The notes below the pieces were generated by a model. The model had not been told where the DNA came from, searched no databases, and worked only from the letters and a program-made list of their open reading frames with translations. From assembly GCA_012728725.1 (NCBI GenBank), contig JAAYEM010000030.1, positions 1 through 56,225 of the forward strand: a stretch of DNA of 56,225 bases. Reading direction: 5' to 3'. Shown here one piece after another: positions 42,296 to 51,741 of this stretch (positions within the stretch are counted from its first letter, which is position 1; each line of letters starts with the position of its first letter). The stretch is from Tissierellia bacterium. Its GTDB lineage: Bacteria > Bacillota > Clostridia > Tissierellales > Tepidimicrobiaceae. The position numbers were made by a program, and so were the translations under genes.

Positions 42296-43273
42296 ATGGA
42301 TGAAAAAGAGATAGGAATATATGAAAATGTATTAGAATATATTAGTTTAGAATTGAGTCAAATATTAAAAAAAATTCCAGATACATATAAGAGTAATGTG
42401 GAAGAAATAAGGCTAAGAAATAATGCACCCCTTTCCATTTATATTAAAGGTTCAGATTTTTTTATTACTGAGGAAGGTATTCCAACAAAAAATAAGGATA
42501 AGGCTAGATTGGTAAATGGTAAGGAAATAATTAAAACCTTCCAATTGATTAGCAATTATTCCCTTTATGCTTTTGAAGAAGAGATAAGGAATGGATTCAT
42601 TACTTTAAAAGGGGGGCATAGGGTAGGCATAGGGGGAAAGGTTTTGTATGGAAATAATGGAATAGAGACCATAAAAAATATTTCTTCTTTAAATATCAGG
42701 ATAGCCAGAGAAAAAATTGGGGTCTCAGATGGGGTTATCAAATACATAGTAGCTTTTCCAAGGACGATACATAATACCTTGATAATCTCTCCTCCTCAAT
42801 GTGGCAAAACTACTATTTTAAGAGATATAATCAGAAATTTAAGTAATGGACTGCCAATATTTGGGGGTGCAGGTTTAAAGGTGGGAGTAATCGATGAAAG
42901 GTCAGAAATTGCAGGTATGTATAATGGGATTCCACAACATGATATTGGCATAAGAACAGATGTATTAGATGGCTGTAATAAAAGGGATGGCACAACTATG
43001 TTACTAAGGGCCATGTCGCCAGAAGTTATTGCAATGGATGAAATAGGTAGCATATCCGATGTGGAAGCAATCCATGAAAGTTTGAAGGCGGGGGTTAAGG
43101 TAATTGCCACTGTTCATGGCAATACTTTGGAAGACATACTTTCTAGGAGGAGTTTAAGTATTTTAATTAAAGACAAGATTTTTAAAAGGTATATATTTTT
43201 GGATAATTCTAAAGGAGTGGGTACAGTAAAGGATATTATCGAAGGAGATTCCTTTACATCTATTAAAAAATAA
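42296..43273 (+). CDS. spoIIIAA: Stage III sporulation ATPase SpoIIIAA
   Basis: A 325-residue secretion-type ATPase of the SpoIIIA-SpoIIQ channel joining mother cell and forespore. Walker A SPPQCGKTT, Walker B VIAMDEIG and the C-terminal ATVHGNTLEDILSRR are clear. ATG at 42296 follows AAGGAGGGA. Confidence 0.96.
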   Translation: MDEKEIGIYENVLEYISLELSQILKKIPDTYKSNVEEIRLRNNAPLSIYIKGSDFFITEEGIPTKNKDKARLVNGKEIIKTFQLISNYSLYAFEEEIRNGFITLKGGHRVGIGGKVLYGNNGIETIKNISSLNIRIAREKIGVSDGVIKYIVAFPRTIHNTLIISPPQCGKTTILRDIIRNLSNGLPIFGGAGLKVGVIDERSEIAGMYNGIPQHDIGIRTDVLDGCNKRDGTTMLLRAMSPEVIAMDEIGSISDVEAIHESLKAGVKVIATVHGNTLEDILSRRSLSILIKDKIFKRYIFLDNSKGVGTVKDIIEGDSFTSIKK

Positions 43274-43287
43274 AGGGAGAGGATTTT

Positions 43288-43812
43288 ATGGGATTAATAA
43301 AGATAGTAGGAGGGCTTCTAATCATCCTCTCAACCAGTCTTATAGGCTTTTGCTATGGAAACAGATATTCTAAAAGGATGAATAATCTAATATATATGGA
43401 ACAATGTTTGAAAATTTTAGAAACAGAAATTGTGTACGGGGCTGTTCCACTACCAGAGGCCTTAAGCAATGTATATAAAAAGGGAAATAAAAAGGTGTCT
43501 TTTGTTTTTGAGGATATAAAGAATCACTTGCTAGAAGATAAGACAGGGGATATATACCAGAGTTTCAAAAGTGTGGCTGGCACATTAAATGAAAAATTGG
43601 ATTTTACGAAAGAGGATGTAGAGATATTCCTCTCTTTGGGACGAGTGTTAGGTTCATCAGACAGGCAGGATCAAGAAAAGAATTTTAAATTAATATTGAA
43701 TCAAATTGCCATATTGGAAAAGGAAGCAAAATTGGAAAGGGATAAGAATGAAAAGATGTATAAAAATTTAGGGATACTTGCTGGTATTGCAATTGTAATA
43801 ATTTTGTTATAG
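43288..43812 (+). CDS. spoIIIAB: SpoIIIAB
   Basis: A 174-residue SpoIIIAB/AF-type protein with GspF-like fold: one helix at the N-terminus (GGLLIILSTSLIGFCYG), helical body (LPEALSNVYKKG, FLSLGRVLGSSDRQDQ) and a C-terminal helix. Spaced 14 bases from spoIIIAA. Confidence 0.93.
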   Translation: MGLIKIVGGLLIILSTSLIGFCYGNRYSKRMNNLIYMEQCLKILETEIVYGAVPLPEALSNVYKKGNKKVSFVFEDIKNHLLEDKTGDIYQSFKSVAGTLNEKLDFTKEDVEIFLSLGRVLGSSDRQDQEKNFKLILNQIAILEKEAKLERDKNEKMYKNLGILAGIAIVIILL

Positions 43813-43825
43813 GGGAGAGAAGCTT

Positions 43826-44023
43826 ATGAATATTGATCTGATATTTAAAATAGCAAGTATAGGTATACTACTAGGTATACTTCATATAGTTTTAGATAAG
43901 GCAGGAAAGGAAGAATTTGCTCATATTGTAAATTTAGTAGGTGTAATTATAGTTTTTACAGTAGTGATAGGTCTAATTTCAAAATTGTTTAATAGCATAA
44001 AAACTATTTTCCAATTGTATTAA
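43826..44023 (+). CDS. spoIIIAC: SpoIIIAC
   Basis: A 65-residue two-helix membrane protein (IASIGILLGILHIVLDKAGK; EFAHIVNLVGVIIVFTVVIG). Standard length; 13 bases after spoIIIAB. Confidence 0.93.
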   Translation: MNIDLIFKIASIGILLGILHIVLDKAGKEEFAHIVNLVGVIIVFTVVIGLISKLFNSIKTIFQLY

Positions 44024-44037
44024 TAGGATGTGATTAT

Positions 44038-44427
44038 ATGGAGATTTTACAGATAGTGGGTGTAGGAATAGTAGCAACTGTATTGATAGTTTTACTCCGG
44101 CAATCAAATAGATCAGAATACGCTCTATTGGTTAGCCTAGTTACAGGCATAATCATATTTACCTTGATTTTAAATAAATTAAAGTATGTTGTTGAAGTTT
44201 TAAACCAGCTAGTTAGAAGTACCGGTGTGGAATTTGCCTATTTTACTACAATACTTAAAATAATTGGAATAGCTTATATAGTTGAATTTGGTGCGCAAAT
44301 ATCAAGGGATGCTGGTGAAAATGCAATAGCATCTAAAATTGAGCTAGGAGGAAAGGTGATTATGATGGTATTAGCCCTACCTATCCTTTTAGCTTTAATG
44401 GATTTAGTAGTAAAAATACTTCCCTAA
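44038..44427 (+). CDS. spoIIIAD: SpoIIIAD
   Basis: A 129-residue protein with about four helices, related to SpoIIIAC at its start (VGVGIVATVLIVLLRQSN) and ending VIMMVLALPILLALMDLVV. Member of the engulfment-stage channel. Confidence 0.93.
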   Translation: MEILQIVGVGIVATVLIVLLRQSNRSEYALLVSLVTGIIIFTLILNKLKYVVEVLNQLVRSTGVEFAYFTTILKIIGIAYIVEFGAQISRDAGENAIASKIELGGKVIMMVLALPILLALMDLVVKILP

Positions 44428-44438
44428 AAGGTGAAAAA

Positions 44439-45629
44439 ATGTTAAAAAACAAGAAACTTTTAATAATAACAATATTATTGGTTTTTATCCCTTCCCTTTA
44501 CTCCTTTGCTGAAGAGGTGGAGGAAGGGGATATAAAGATAACAGATAAATTTATAGAAGAACAACTAGATAGTCTAAATATAAAAGAATTGGAATTGGTT
44601 TTGGAAGACATAGTTAAAGGCAATGAATTTTATTTTCCCAAAATAGATATTAAGGAAACGATTTTATCCATGATAAAAGGAAAGGATACTTTTAGTATAG
44701 AGAATGTAGGAAAAGGGCTTGCCAGTATAATATTTAGGGAAATATTAGGCAATTTAAACTTAATATCTCACATTTTAGTAATAGCTGTAGCCAGTGGGGT
44801 TTTAACTAATCTGCAAAATGCATTTGAAAGGGATACAGTTACTAAATTAGCCCATTATGCCACTTATATAATATTGTCCATGTTAATGATAAATAGCTTT
44901 ACATTGGCTTTGGAACTGGGGAAAAAAACTGTAGACCAAATGGTAAATTTCATGCAGATATTACTACCCATATTATTAACCCTGCTAACAGCAGTAGGTG
45001 GCCCTAATACCAGGCTGATATTCCATCCCCTTATTATAGGAATAGTTAATGTAATAGGTTCCCTTATAAAAGGGATAGTATTTCCCCTTATATTTTTTTC
45101 ATTTATTATAGGGGTTATAAGCAATATATCTCAAAAGGTTCAATTCTCAAAGTTGTCTGAATTAATGAGACAAGTAATTATAGTTTTAGTAAGCGCTTCT
45201 TTTACTGTATTCATTGGAATAATTACCATATATGGTCTAGGGGCTAATGTGGACGGTGTTACCATAAGGACTGCCAAATTTGCAGTGGATAGTTTTGTAC
45301 CAATAATAGGGAAATTTCTATCGGATGCAGTAGAAGCAGTAGTAGGCTTTTCTGCCATATTAAAAAATGGGATTGGAATGGTAGGCCTGATAGCGCTGTT
45401 TTTAATCTGTGTTGCACCAGCTATTAAGATAACGGTACTAATTTTCATATATAAGACCATTGCAGCATTAATAGAACCTATTACTTCCATTAACGCTTCA
45501 ACTTGTTTCAATGAAGTAGCCAAAGGTCTCGTATTAATATTAGTGGGACTGCTTTCAGTTGCCACCATGTTTTTTATAACCATTACCATAATAGTGGGTG
45601 CAGGAAATACAAGCCTTATGTTTAGGTAG
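44439..45629 (+). CDS. spoIIIAE: SpoIIIAE
   Basis: A 396-residue multipass protein with an N-terminal signal-like helix, an extracytoplasmic stretch to ~90 and about seven helices. QMVNFMQILLPILLTLLTAV and GANVDGVTIRTAKFAVDSFV are conserved blocks; it is permease-like and may form part of the feeding-tube pore. Confidence 0.94.
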   Translation: MLKNKKLLIITILLVFIPSLYSFAEEVEEGDIKITDKFIEEQLDSLNIKELELVLEDIVKGNEFYFPKIDIKETILSMIKGKDTFSIENVGKGLASIIFREILGNLNLISHILVIAVASGVLTNLQNAFERDTVTKLAHYATYIILSMLMINSFTLALELGKKTVDQMVNFMQILLPILLTLLTAVGGPNTRLIFHPLIIGIVNVIGSLIKGIVFPLIFFSFIIGVISNISQKVQFSKLSELMRQVIIVLVSASFTVFIGIITIYGLGANVDGVTIRTAKFAVDSFVPIIGKFLSDAVEAVVGFSAILKNGIGMVGLIALFLICVAPAIKITVLIFIYKTIAALIEPITSINASTCFNEVAKGLVLILVGLLSVATMFFITITIIVGAGNTSLMFR

Positions 45630-45638
45630 GTGAATTAA

Positions 45639-46295
45639 ATGGGATTTGTTGAGTTTTTGAGGTTATGGGTAAAGGATATGGCTCTAATTTTTATATTGAT
45701 TTCTATAATAGAAATAGTTTTGCCTAATAGCAATATGAAAAGATACATAAATGTGGTTATGGGCTTTTTAATAATATTGGTGATAATCTCACCAATAGTC
45801 AAATTAGTATTGAAGGATTTCAATATGGATAAAGAGGTATTCCATAATATCATGGAGGGAATTGAGTTTGAAAGGGAGGAGAATTCAAAATTTACATCAA
45901 TTCAAGAAGAACAGGTAAAAAAAATCTATATTAATAAAATAAAGGGAGAGGTTAAGGAATTAGTTGCTGGATGTACAGATCATACAGTAGAGAGCATAAA
46001 TATTTCAATAGGGGAAGAGGATGGTAATTATGGAGATATAGAGGAAATTGAAATAATACTTAATAAAGGGATTCAAATGGAAAGTAAGGAGGAAACAGGG
46101 GATATTATAAAGGTTGCCAATATTGAAACCATATCTATAGGAGAAAAGGGGGATGATTTTGCAGAACTTGTAGAATTGGAAGATAGTAAAGAGATAAAAA
46201 AGATTCTTTCCAATAATTACAATATACCTGAGGAGGATATAAGGATTTTTTTAAATACTGTGGAGGAAGGTGAATTGGATGGAGAAGTTGATTGA
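45639..46295 (+). CDS. spoIIIAF: SpoIIIAF
   Basis: A 218-residue protein with two N-terminal helices (DMALIFILISIIEIVLPNSN; VVMGFLIILVIISPIV) and a soluble ring-building-motif-like domain ending KILSNNYNIPEEDIRIFL. Overlaps spoIIIAG by 17 bases. Confidence 0.9.
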   Translation: MGFVEFLRLWVKDMALIFILISIIEIVLPNSNMKRYINVVMGFLIILVIISPIVKLVLKDFNMDKEVFHNIMEGIEFEREENSKFTSIQEEQVKKIYINKIKGEVKELVAGCTDHTVESINISIGEEDGNYGDIEEIEIILNKGIQMESKEETGDIIKVANIETISIGEKGDDFAELVELEDSKEIKKILSNNYNIPEEDIRIFLNTVEEGELDGEVD

Positions 46296-46860
46296 AAAGA
46301 TAAAAGAGTATTTGGAAAAAGTGGATAATAGGCAATTAATGAGAAATCTATTCATAGTATTAATAATAGGTATCCTTCTTATAATTGTGGCTGATATTTT
46401 TGTCCAATACAAGAAGGGGCCAGATGATAATTTAAGTGGGGAAAGGATTCCAGATACTCCAATATATTCAGATAGGGATTATGGTTCTATTTTGGAAAGC
46501 AAATTGGAAGAAATATTAAGTCAGTTAAAGGGGGTTGGTTCAGTAAGGGTTATGGTAACCCTGGAGGATACTGTAGAGAAAGTGCCAGCTTTTAATACTA
46601 CAAGAAACCAGGAAACCACCAATGAATTGGATTCTCAAGGTGGTACTAGGGAGATTGTTAGAGAAGATACTACAATCCAGGTAGTAACTGGCAGTGAAGG
46701 TTCACCAATAGTTTTAAAAGAGATAAAACCTACCGTTAAAGGGGTGATAGTTATAGCTGAAGGAGCAGATGATCTAGAAACAAAGGAGATGCTATATGAA
46801 GCGGTTAAAACTGTGCTGGGGATACCCGGCAATAAGGTTGAAGTCTATTGTAGTAAATAG
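46279..46860 (+). CDS. spoIIIAG: SpoIIIAG ring protein
   Basis: A 193-residue bitopic protein: helix near 26-44, then an EscJ/PrgK-like ring-building domain (LSQLKGVGSVRVMVTLED, PTVKGVIVIAEGADD, VLGIPGNKVEVY). It forms the large ring of the channel. ATG at 46279 is 8 bases after GGAGGAAGG. Confidence 0.93.
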   Translation: MEKLIEKIKEYLEKVDNRQLMRNLFIVLIIGILLIIVADIFVQYKKGPDDNLSGERIPDTPIYSDRDYGSILESKLEEILSQLKGVGSVRVMVTLEDTVEKVPAFNTTRNQETTNELDSQGGTREIVREDTTIQVVTGSEGSPIVLKEIKPTVKGVIVIAEGADDLETKEMLYEAVKTVLGIPGNKVEVYCSK

Positions 46861-46872
46861 GGAGGGGATAAA

Positions 46873-47538
46873 ATGATTTCAATGAAAAAACCAGCAATAA
46901 TCTTTATACTAATAGTCCTGTTAGTATTTACTGGCTACATCAATCATAATTTAACTCAACGGGCCATGTCGAAAGTGCCCAATGATTATCAGAAACATGA
47001 AGAGATGGAATTGGCTAAACATGTTAATCAAGAAGATGATAAAGAGTTGGTAGAAACACTATCAGAAGGAGAAGAGGAAGAGGATATGGAAATATTGGAC
47101 AGTAAAGTTACAGGAAGTATTGATGAAATAACTAAGGAAACGGAAGATATAATAGAAGAGACTGTTGCTAAAGAAGACAGCATTAGGTCTAAAAACTATT
47201 TTATTGAACAAAGATTATCCAGGGATAAGTTAAGGGCAGGATTAATTGATAGGTTGAATGAAATTGTAAATAATGACAATACTAATGATGAAGTAAGAGC
47301 GGAGGCCCAGAAAAAGATAATGGATATTGGAGAAATATCGGAGAAGGAGTTGACCATAGAAGGATTAATAAAGGCTAAAGGATTTGATGATGTACTGGTA
47401 TTCCTTACAGATGAAAGTGCTAAAGTGGTTGTATCTACTGATAAGCTTACAGAACAGGATGTGGTAAAGATATTGGACATTGTAATGGGGGAAACCAATT
47501 TAGAGGCTTCTAATATTAAAATTATGGAAAAGAATTAG
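46873..47538 (+). CDS. spoIIIAH: SpoIIIAH
   Basis: A 221-residue bitopic protein: one helix (about 7-23), a long acidic linker and a ring-building domain (RLSRDKLRAGLIDRLNEIVN, LIKAKGFDDVLVFLTDESAK) that pairs with SpoIIQ across the septum. Last gene of the operon. Confidence 0.93.
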   Translation: MISMKKPAIIFILIVLLVFTGYINHNLTQRAMSKVPNDYQKHEEMELAKHVNQEDDKELVETLSEGEEEEDMEILDSKVTGSIDEITKETEDIIEETVAKEDSIRSKNYFIEQRLSRDKLRAGLIDRLNEIVNNDNTNDEVRAEAQKKIMDIGEISEKELTIEGLIKAKGFDDVLVFLTDESAKVVVSTDKLTEQDVVKILDIVMGETNLEASNIKIMEKN

Positions 47539-47544
47539 AAATGT

Positions 47545-47573
47545 TTGTAAAAAATCTAAGCCTTTGATATAAT
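47545..47573 (+). promoter_or_regulatory. Extended -10 promoter of asp23
   Basis: TTGTAA (47545-47550), 17-base spacer, TATAAT (47568-47573) with TG at 47565. Confidence 0.75.
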
Positions 47574-47611
47574 AACTCTAAAGACTTTTCTGATCATGGG
47601 AGGTGTATTAG

Positions 47612-48010
47612 GTGTCGGAATTTTCCAAAGATGAAAATATAAAATACGGTACTGTAAAAATAGCTAACGAGGTTGTGGCCATAATAGCAGGTTTGGCTGC
47701 TACTGAAGTAGCAGGTGTTGCTGGTATGAGTGGCGGCCTTACTGGTGATATAACTGAAATGTTAGGCATGAAAAACCTTTCTAAAGGTGTGAAAGTGGAG
47801 GTAGGCGAAAAGGAAGCTGCTATTGATATATTTATTATAGTAGAGTATGGTTCTAAAATATCGGAAGTTGCAACTGAAGTGCAAAGAAATGTTAAAAATA
47901 CAGTTGAAACTATGACTGGTTTAGAGGTAGTGGAAGTTAATGTCAATGTACAGGGAGTCAATATACCTAAGGAGGATCCTAAGGCGGATAAAGAACCAAG
48001 AGTAAAATAA
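47612..48010 (+). CDS. Asp23/Gls24 family envelope stress protein
   Basis: A 132-residue Asp23 protein: YGTVKIANEVVAIIAGLAAT, GVAGMSGGLTGDITEMLG and VEVNVNVQGVNI. In staphylococci Asp23 is a membrane-tethered cell-envelope protein anchored by AmaP, encoded next here. GTG start after GGGAGG. Confidence 0.92.
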   Translation: MSEFSKDENIKYGTVKIANEVVAIIAGLAATEVAGVAGMSGGLTGDITEMLGMKNLSKGVKVEVGEKEAAIDIFIIVEYGSKISEVATEVQRNVKNTVETMTGLEVVEVNVNVQGVNIPKEDPKADKEPRVK

Positions 48011-48013
48011 TAT

Positions 48014-48039
48014 TTTACCCTCTGGAAACAGAGGGTAAA
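48014..48039 (+). terminator. GAAA-capped hairpin between asp23 and amaP
   Basis: TTTACCCTCTG (48014-48024) pairs with CAGAGGGTAAA (48029-48039) with a GAAA tetraloop, followed by T-rich sequence. Probably a partial terminator that raises asp23 over amaP. Confidence 0.65.
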
Positions 48040-48071
48040 TTTAAATATTTTTTAGGAGGATGAAATTTAGG

Positions 48072-48620
48072 ATGGCTATTATGGATAGAATAATTTTAAC
48101 CTTACTTTCCCTATTATTAATACTTTTATCAATTATTACTGTGCTTTCTCCATTTAGTAGATTTAACCAATTGATAATGGAAAATATAAACTTTATTGTC
48201 AATTGGGTGAGAAGTAATTATCTGTTTTCTGGTATTGGACTAGCTATTCTATTAATTGGTATAAGGGTTTTATATATAAGTTTAAAGGGAAATGGTAAAA
48301 CTTCTAAAGAAGCCTACCTTATTCAAAGGACTGATTATGGAGAGGTTAATATTTCATCAGACACTATAATTGGGTTAGTGGAAAGTGTATCCAAAAAATT
48401 TTCTGGTATTCGGAATATTAATACTAGGGTAGATATATTAGAAGGTCAACTTTTTATTACTTTAATAGGTGATGTTTCACCAGAAATAAATATACCGGAA
48501 ACTACTAAGGAGCTTCAACATAAGGTAAAAGAGCATATAGAAAAGTGTACTGGAGTAAATGTTAGTGAAATCAAAGTATTGATAAGCAATGTTGCTACAC
48601 CTGTAAGAAATGTAAAATGA
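48072..48620 (+). CDS. amaP: Alkaline shock response membrane anchor AmaP
   Basis: A 182-residue protein with two helices (MDRIILTLLSLLLILLS; LFSGIGLAILLIGIRVLYIS) and an Asp23-like C-terminal domain. ATG at 48072 is 12 bases after AGGAGG; the ATG at 48060 abuts it and is unlikely. Confidence 0.85.
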   Translation: MAIMDRIILTLLSLLLILLSIITVLSPFSRFNQLIMENINFIVNWVRSNYLFSGIGLAILLIGIRVLYISLKGNGKTSKEAYLIQRTDYGEVNISSDTIIGLVESVSKKFSGIRNINTRVDILEGQLFITLIGDVSPEINIPETTKELQHKVKEHIEKCTGVNVSEIKVLISNVATPVRNVK

Positions 48621-48639
48621 TAGTTGAGGTGTTTTAAAA

Positions 48640-48876
48640 TTGATTAGGGATATATTTCAAGGATTAGTTGAATATATTAAGAAGAACAAGGGCAAGGCCC
48701 TAGGTGGGTTTGTTGGATTTTTAATAGGAATACTAATATTGATAATAGGTTTTTTTAAGGCCATGTTTATTATATTATGTACATGGTTAGGATATTTTAT
48801 TGGAAGTAAAATGGATAATAAAGAAGATTTTAGGGAAGTGTTAGATAAAATCCTTTCTTCAGGTAAAAATTTATAG
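48640..48876 (+). CDS. DUF2273 small membrane protein
   Basis: A 78-residue protein from TTG with two helices (GGFVGFLIGILILIIGFF; AMFIILCTWLGYFIGSKMD). DUF2273 proteins accompany asp23-amaP and may help anchor Asp23. Confidence 0.85.
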   Translation: MIRDIFQGLVEYIKKNKGKALGGFVGFLIGILILIIGFFKAMFIILCTWLGYFIGSKMDNKEDFREVLDKILSSGKNL

Positions 48877-48922
48877 TATAAAGTCAATACAAGATATGAT
48901 GAAATAATTGGGGAGGGTTAAA

Positions 48923-49333
48923 ATGGGCAGAAGATATGCAAGGGAATCCACAATGAAATTATTATATCAAATGGAAATGAATTCAGATTTTTCCCAGGAT
49001 ATTATCAATTTATTTTTTGAAAATAATAGTTTTGATGAAGGGGAAAAAAAATATATCGAGGAATCTATCCACACAATAGTTGAAAATATAGAGGAGATAG
49101 ACTCCCATATTCAAGAGAATATTAGGGGCTGGGACCTACATAGATTGACTAAGATAGATTTATGTACCCTTAGGATTGCCCTATATGAAATGATATATAG
49201 GGAAGATATACCTATTGAAGTTTCAATAAATGAAGCTATAGAGATTGCCAAAAAGTACAGCACAGAGGAATCTGCCAAATTTATTAATGGGGTATTGGGT
49301 GGTTTTGTTAGAAGAAGGGGTAAAAATGGATAA
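48923..49333 (+). CDS. nusB: Transcription antitermination factor NusB
   Basis: A 136-residue NusB that joins the rrn antitermination complex. RRYARESTMKLLYQMEMN at the start, IDLCTLRIALYEMIYREDIP and NEAIEIAKKYSTEESAKFIN are standard. ATG at 48923 after GGGGAGGG. Confidence 0.95.
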   Translation: MGRRYARESTMKLLYQMEMNSDFSQDIINLFFENNSFDEGEKKYIEESIHTIVENIEEIDSHIQENIRGWDLHRLTKIDLCTLRIALYEMIYREDIPIEVSINEAIEIAKKYSTEESAKFINGVLGGFVRRRGKNG

Positions 49334-50279
49334 TAAATATTATGTGGGAATTGACACATCTGCCTATACTACTTCCTTAGCTGTAGTAGATGATGATAAC
49401 AATATTGTATTAGATTTAAGGAAGGTATTGGAGGTAGAAAAGGGCAAGTTAGGGTTAAGGCAGCAGGAGGCAGTGTTTCAGCATATAAATAATTTGCCAG
49501 CTTTGATAGGGGAGATGACTGATAAAATTGATATATCTAAAATAGAAACTATTGCATGTAGTAGTAGACCTAGAAATGTGGAAGGATCATATATGCCTGT
49601 TTTTGTAGTGGGTAAAGGACAGGCATTTATTTTATCTAAAATATTAGGTAGTAGGTATAAAGAATATAGCCATCAGGAAGGCCATATAGGAGCAGGCATG
49701 ATAGCTGGTAGTATTGGTGAAAATTCCAGATTTATTAGTCTCCATATTTCTGGGGGAACTACTGAATTACTACTGGTCCATAATTTGAAAGAGAGATTAA
49801 AAATAGATATATTAGGGGGAAGTTTAGATTTAAGCATGGGCCAATTAATTGATAGGATTGGGGTTGAATTGGGTTTACCCTTTCCATGTGGTGAAAATAT
49901 GGATAGAATGGCTCAGAAGGGAAATATACTGGACATTAAAATACCAATTAAGATTAAAGATGGTACCTGGTTTAATCTTTCAGGTATGGAAAATTTTTTT
50001 AAGAAATTAATCCATAGCCATAAATATGAAACTGAGGATATATTGGCCACCCTCTTTAATACAATGGCAGATTTTATATTTAAGATAATAATCAACAGTT
50101 CCAAAGAGTTTGATATAGATACTGTTTTAATTACCGGAGGTGTATCTGCAAACAAAATTATAAGGAAATACTTGATGGATAATTTGGCTAGTAAAGGAAT
50201 CAAGGTATTGATACCAGATAGAAGGTTATGTACGGACAATGCTATTGGGATAGCTTTCCTGGGAAAAGAAAAAGATTAG
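49326..50279 (+). CDS. TsaD/Kae1 paralogue (peptidase M22 family)
   Basis: A 317-residue ASKHA-fold protein related to TsaD, the t6A tRNA enzyme. Metal ligands H116 and H120 in HQEGH (TsaD: HMEGH) and the C-terminal LCTDNAIG aspartate remain, as does ISGGTTEL. Overall divergent and shorter than typical TsaD, so likely the Clostridia paralogue beside nusB-xseA; true TsaD is probably elsewhere. Its ATG overlaps the nusB stop by 8 bases. Confidence 0.75.
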   Translation: MDNKYYVGIDTSAYTTSLAVVDDDNNIVLDLRKVLEVEKGKLGLRQQEAVFQHINNLPALIGEMTDKIDISKIETIACSSRPRNVEGSYMPVFVVGKGQAFILSKILGSRYKEYSHQEGHIGAGMIAGSIGENSRFISLHISGGTTELLLVHNLKERLKIDILGGSLDLSMGQLIDRIGVELGLPFPCGENMDRMAQKGNILDIKIPIKIKDGTWFNLSGMENFFKKLIHSHKYETEDILATLFNTMADFIFKIIINSSKEFDIDTVLITGGVSANKIIRKYLMDNLASKGIKVLIPDRRLCTDNAIGIAFLGKEKD

Positions 50280-50291
50280 TAGGTGGTTAAG

Positions 50292-51512
50292 ATGGGATCT
50301 AGGCCTTTAAAGGTTAGTGAAGTCAATCAGTATATAAAAAGGGTATTTGCAGGAGATTGGCTCCTTTCAGATATTAAGGTGGAAGGAGAAATATCCAATT
50401 TTAAACATCACTATAGTGGTCATATGTATTTTTCATTGAAAGATGACAGGGGAAAACTCAAATGTGTTATGTTTAGGTCTGATAACCAGCATGTAGATTT
50501 TCCTCTAAAGGATGGGGTAAAGGTTGTAGTATCTGGATATATATCTGTTTACGAAAAAGAGGGAGATTATCAGCTTTATGCCAAGTCAATAAAGGAAAGG
50601 GGTGTTGGAGATTTATATTTAGCCTTTGAAGAGTTAAAAAACAAGCTGGAGAAGGAAGGCTTATTCGATCCCCAACACAAAAAGGAACTACCCTTTATGC
50701 CTAAAAAGATAGGAATAGTTACCTCCTCTACAGGTGCAGCTATTAGGGATATTATAACTGTTATAAAAAGAAGATTTCCCATAGTAGATATTTTGATATA
50801 TCCTGTTTTGGTACAAGGGGTACAAGCCCCAAAGGAAATATGTGAGGGACTTAAATATTTAGATAGTAGAGAAGATATTGACGTAATAATTACAGGCAGG
50901 GGGGGCGGGTCCATAGAAGAGTTATTTGCCTTTAATGACGAATCTGTGGCCAGGACCATATATGGGATGAAAATACCTGTAGTATCTGCTGTTGGCCATG
51001 AGACAGATTTTACTATTGCCGATTTTGTTGCAGATGTAAGAGCTCCAACCCCTTCTGCAGCAGCCGAATTGGTTACTCCTGAACTGGATTTAGTGTTAGA
51101 AAGTTTAAATGAAAAATTTACTCGGTTAAATAGGTCCTTTAATTATATATTAAATGAGTATAGGGGCAATTTAAATTATATCAAAAGGAGTCTAGATTTC
51201 TATAGTCCTATATACCAACTAAAGGAGAAGATGCAGGAGCTGGATAGTATTTTTAGAAAACTCACTCAAATTATGGAAGCAAAATTGAAAATTAATAGGG
51301 ATAGATTAGATAATGTATTTACCGTATTAAATTGTTTAAACCCTGTCACTTCTTTGGCCAGGGGTTATAGTATCTTATTAGATGAAAATAACAATATGAT
51401 CAGTTCTGTAGATAGTTTATCTATAGGTGATGAATTGAATTTATTGATTATAGATGGTACTGTTAAGGTGAAAGTTATAAAAATTGATAAAGGAGAGTTC
51501 ACTTATGAATAA
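50292..51512 (+). CDS. xseA: Exodeoxyribonuclease VII large subunit
   Basis: A 406-residue subunit: OB-fold (residues ~10-105: SDIKVEGEISNFKHHYSGH), catalytic domain with GIVTSSTGAAIRDI and GRGGGSIEELFAFNDE, and a long helical C-terminus. ATG at 50292 follows TAGGTGG. Overlaps xseB by 8 bases. Confidence 0.95.
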   Translation: MGSRPLKVSEVNQYIKRVFAGDWLLSDIKVEGEISNFKHHYSGHMYFSLKDDRGKLKCVMFRSDNQHVDFPLKDGVKVVVSGYISVYEKEGDYQLYAKSIKERGVGDLYLAFEELKNKLEKEGLFDPQHKKELPFMPKKIGIVTSSTGAAIRDIITVIKRRFPIVDILIYPVLVQGVQAPKEICEGLKYLDSREDIDVIITGRGGGSIEELFAFNDESVARTIYGMKIPVVSAVGHETDFTIADFVADVRAPTPSAAAELVTPELDLVLESLNEKFTRLNRSFNYILNEYRGNLNYIKRSLDFYSPIYQLKEKMQELDSIFRKLTQIMEAKLKINRDRLDNVFTVLNCLNPVTSLARGYSILLDENNNMISSVDSLSIGDELNLLIIDGTVKVKVIKIDKGEFTYE

Positions 51513-51738
51513 AGATGATATGACCTATGAGGAAGCTATTAAAGAATTAGAAGAAATTTTAGAGGAGTTGGAAAATGAAGACCTTCCCCTAGAGGTTACA
51601 TTGGAGAAATATAAAAGGGGCTTATATTTATACAATTATTGCAATAATAAATTGAAGGATATTGAAGGTGAGGTTAAAATATTGCTTAAGGATCAAAATG
51701 GGGATTTAATAGAAGAGGATTTTAATGGGGAGGTATAA
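51505..51738 (+). CDS. xseB: Exodeoxyribonuclease VII small subunit
   Basis: A 77-residue helical hairpin subunit: MTYEEAIKELEEILEELEN and LPLEVTLEKYKRGLYLYNYC. The start overlaps the xseA stop, giving translational coupling for stoichiometric production. Confidence 0.95.
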   Translation: MNKDDMTYEEAIKELEEILEELENEDLPLEVTLEKYKRGLYLYNYCNNKLKDIEGEVKILLKDQNGDLIEEDFNGEV

Positions 51739-51741
51739 TTG

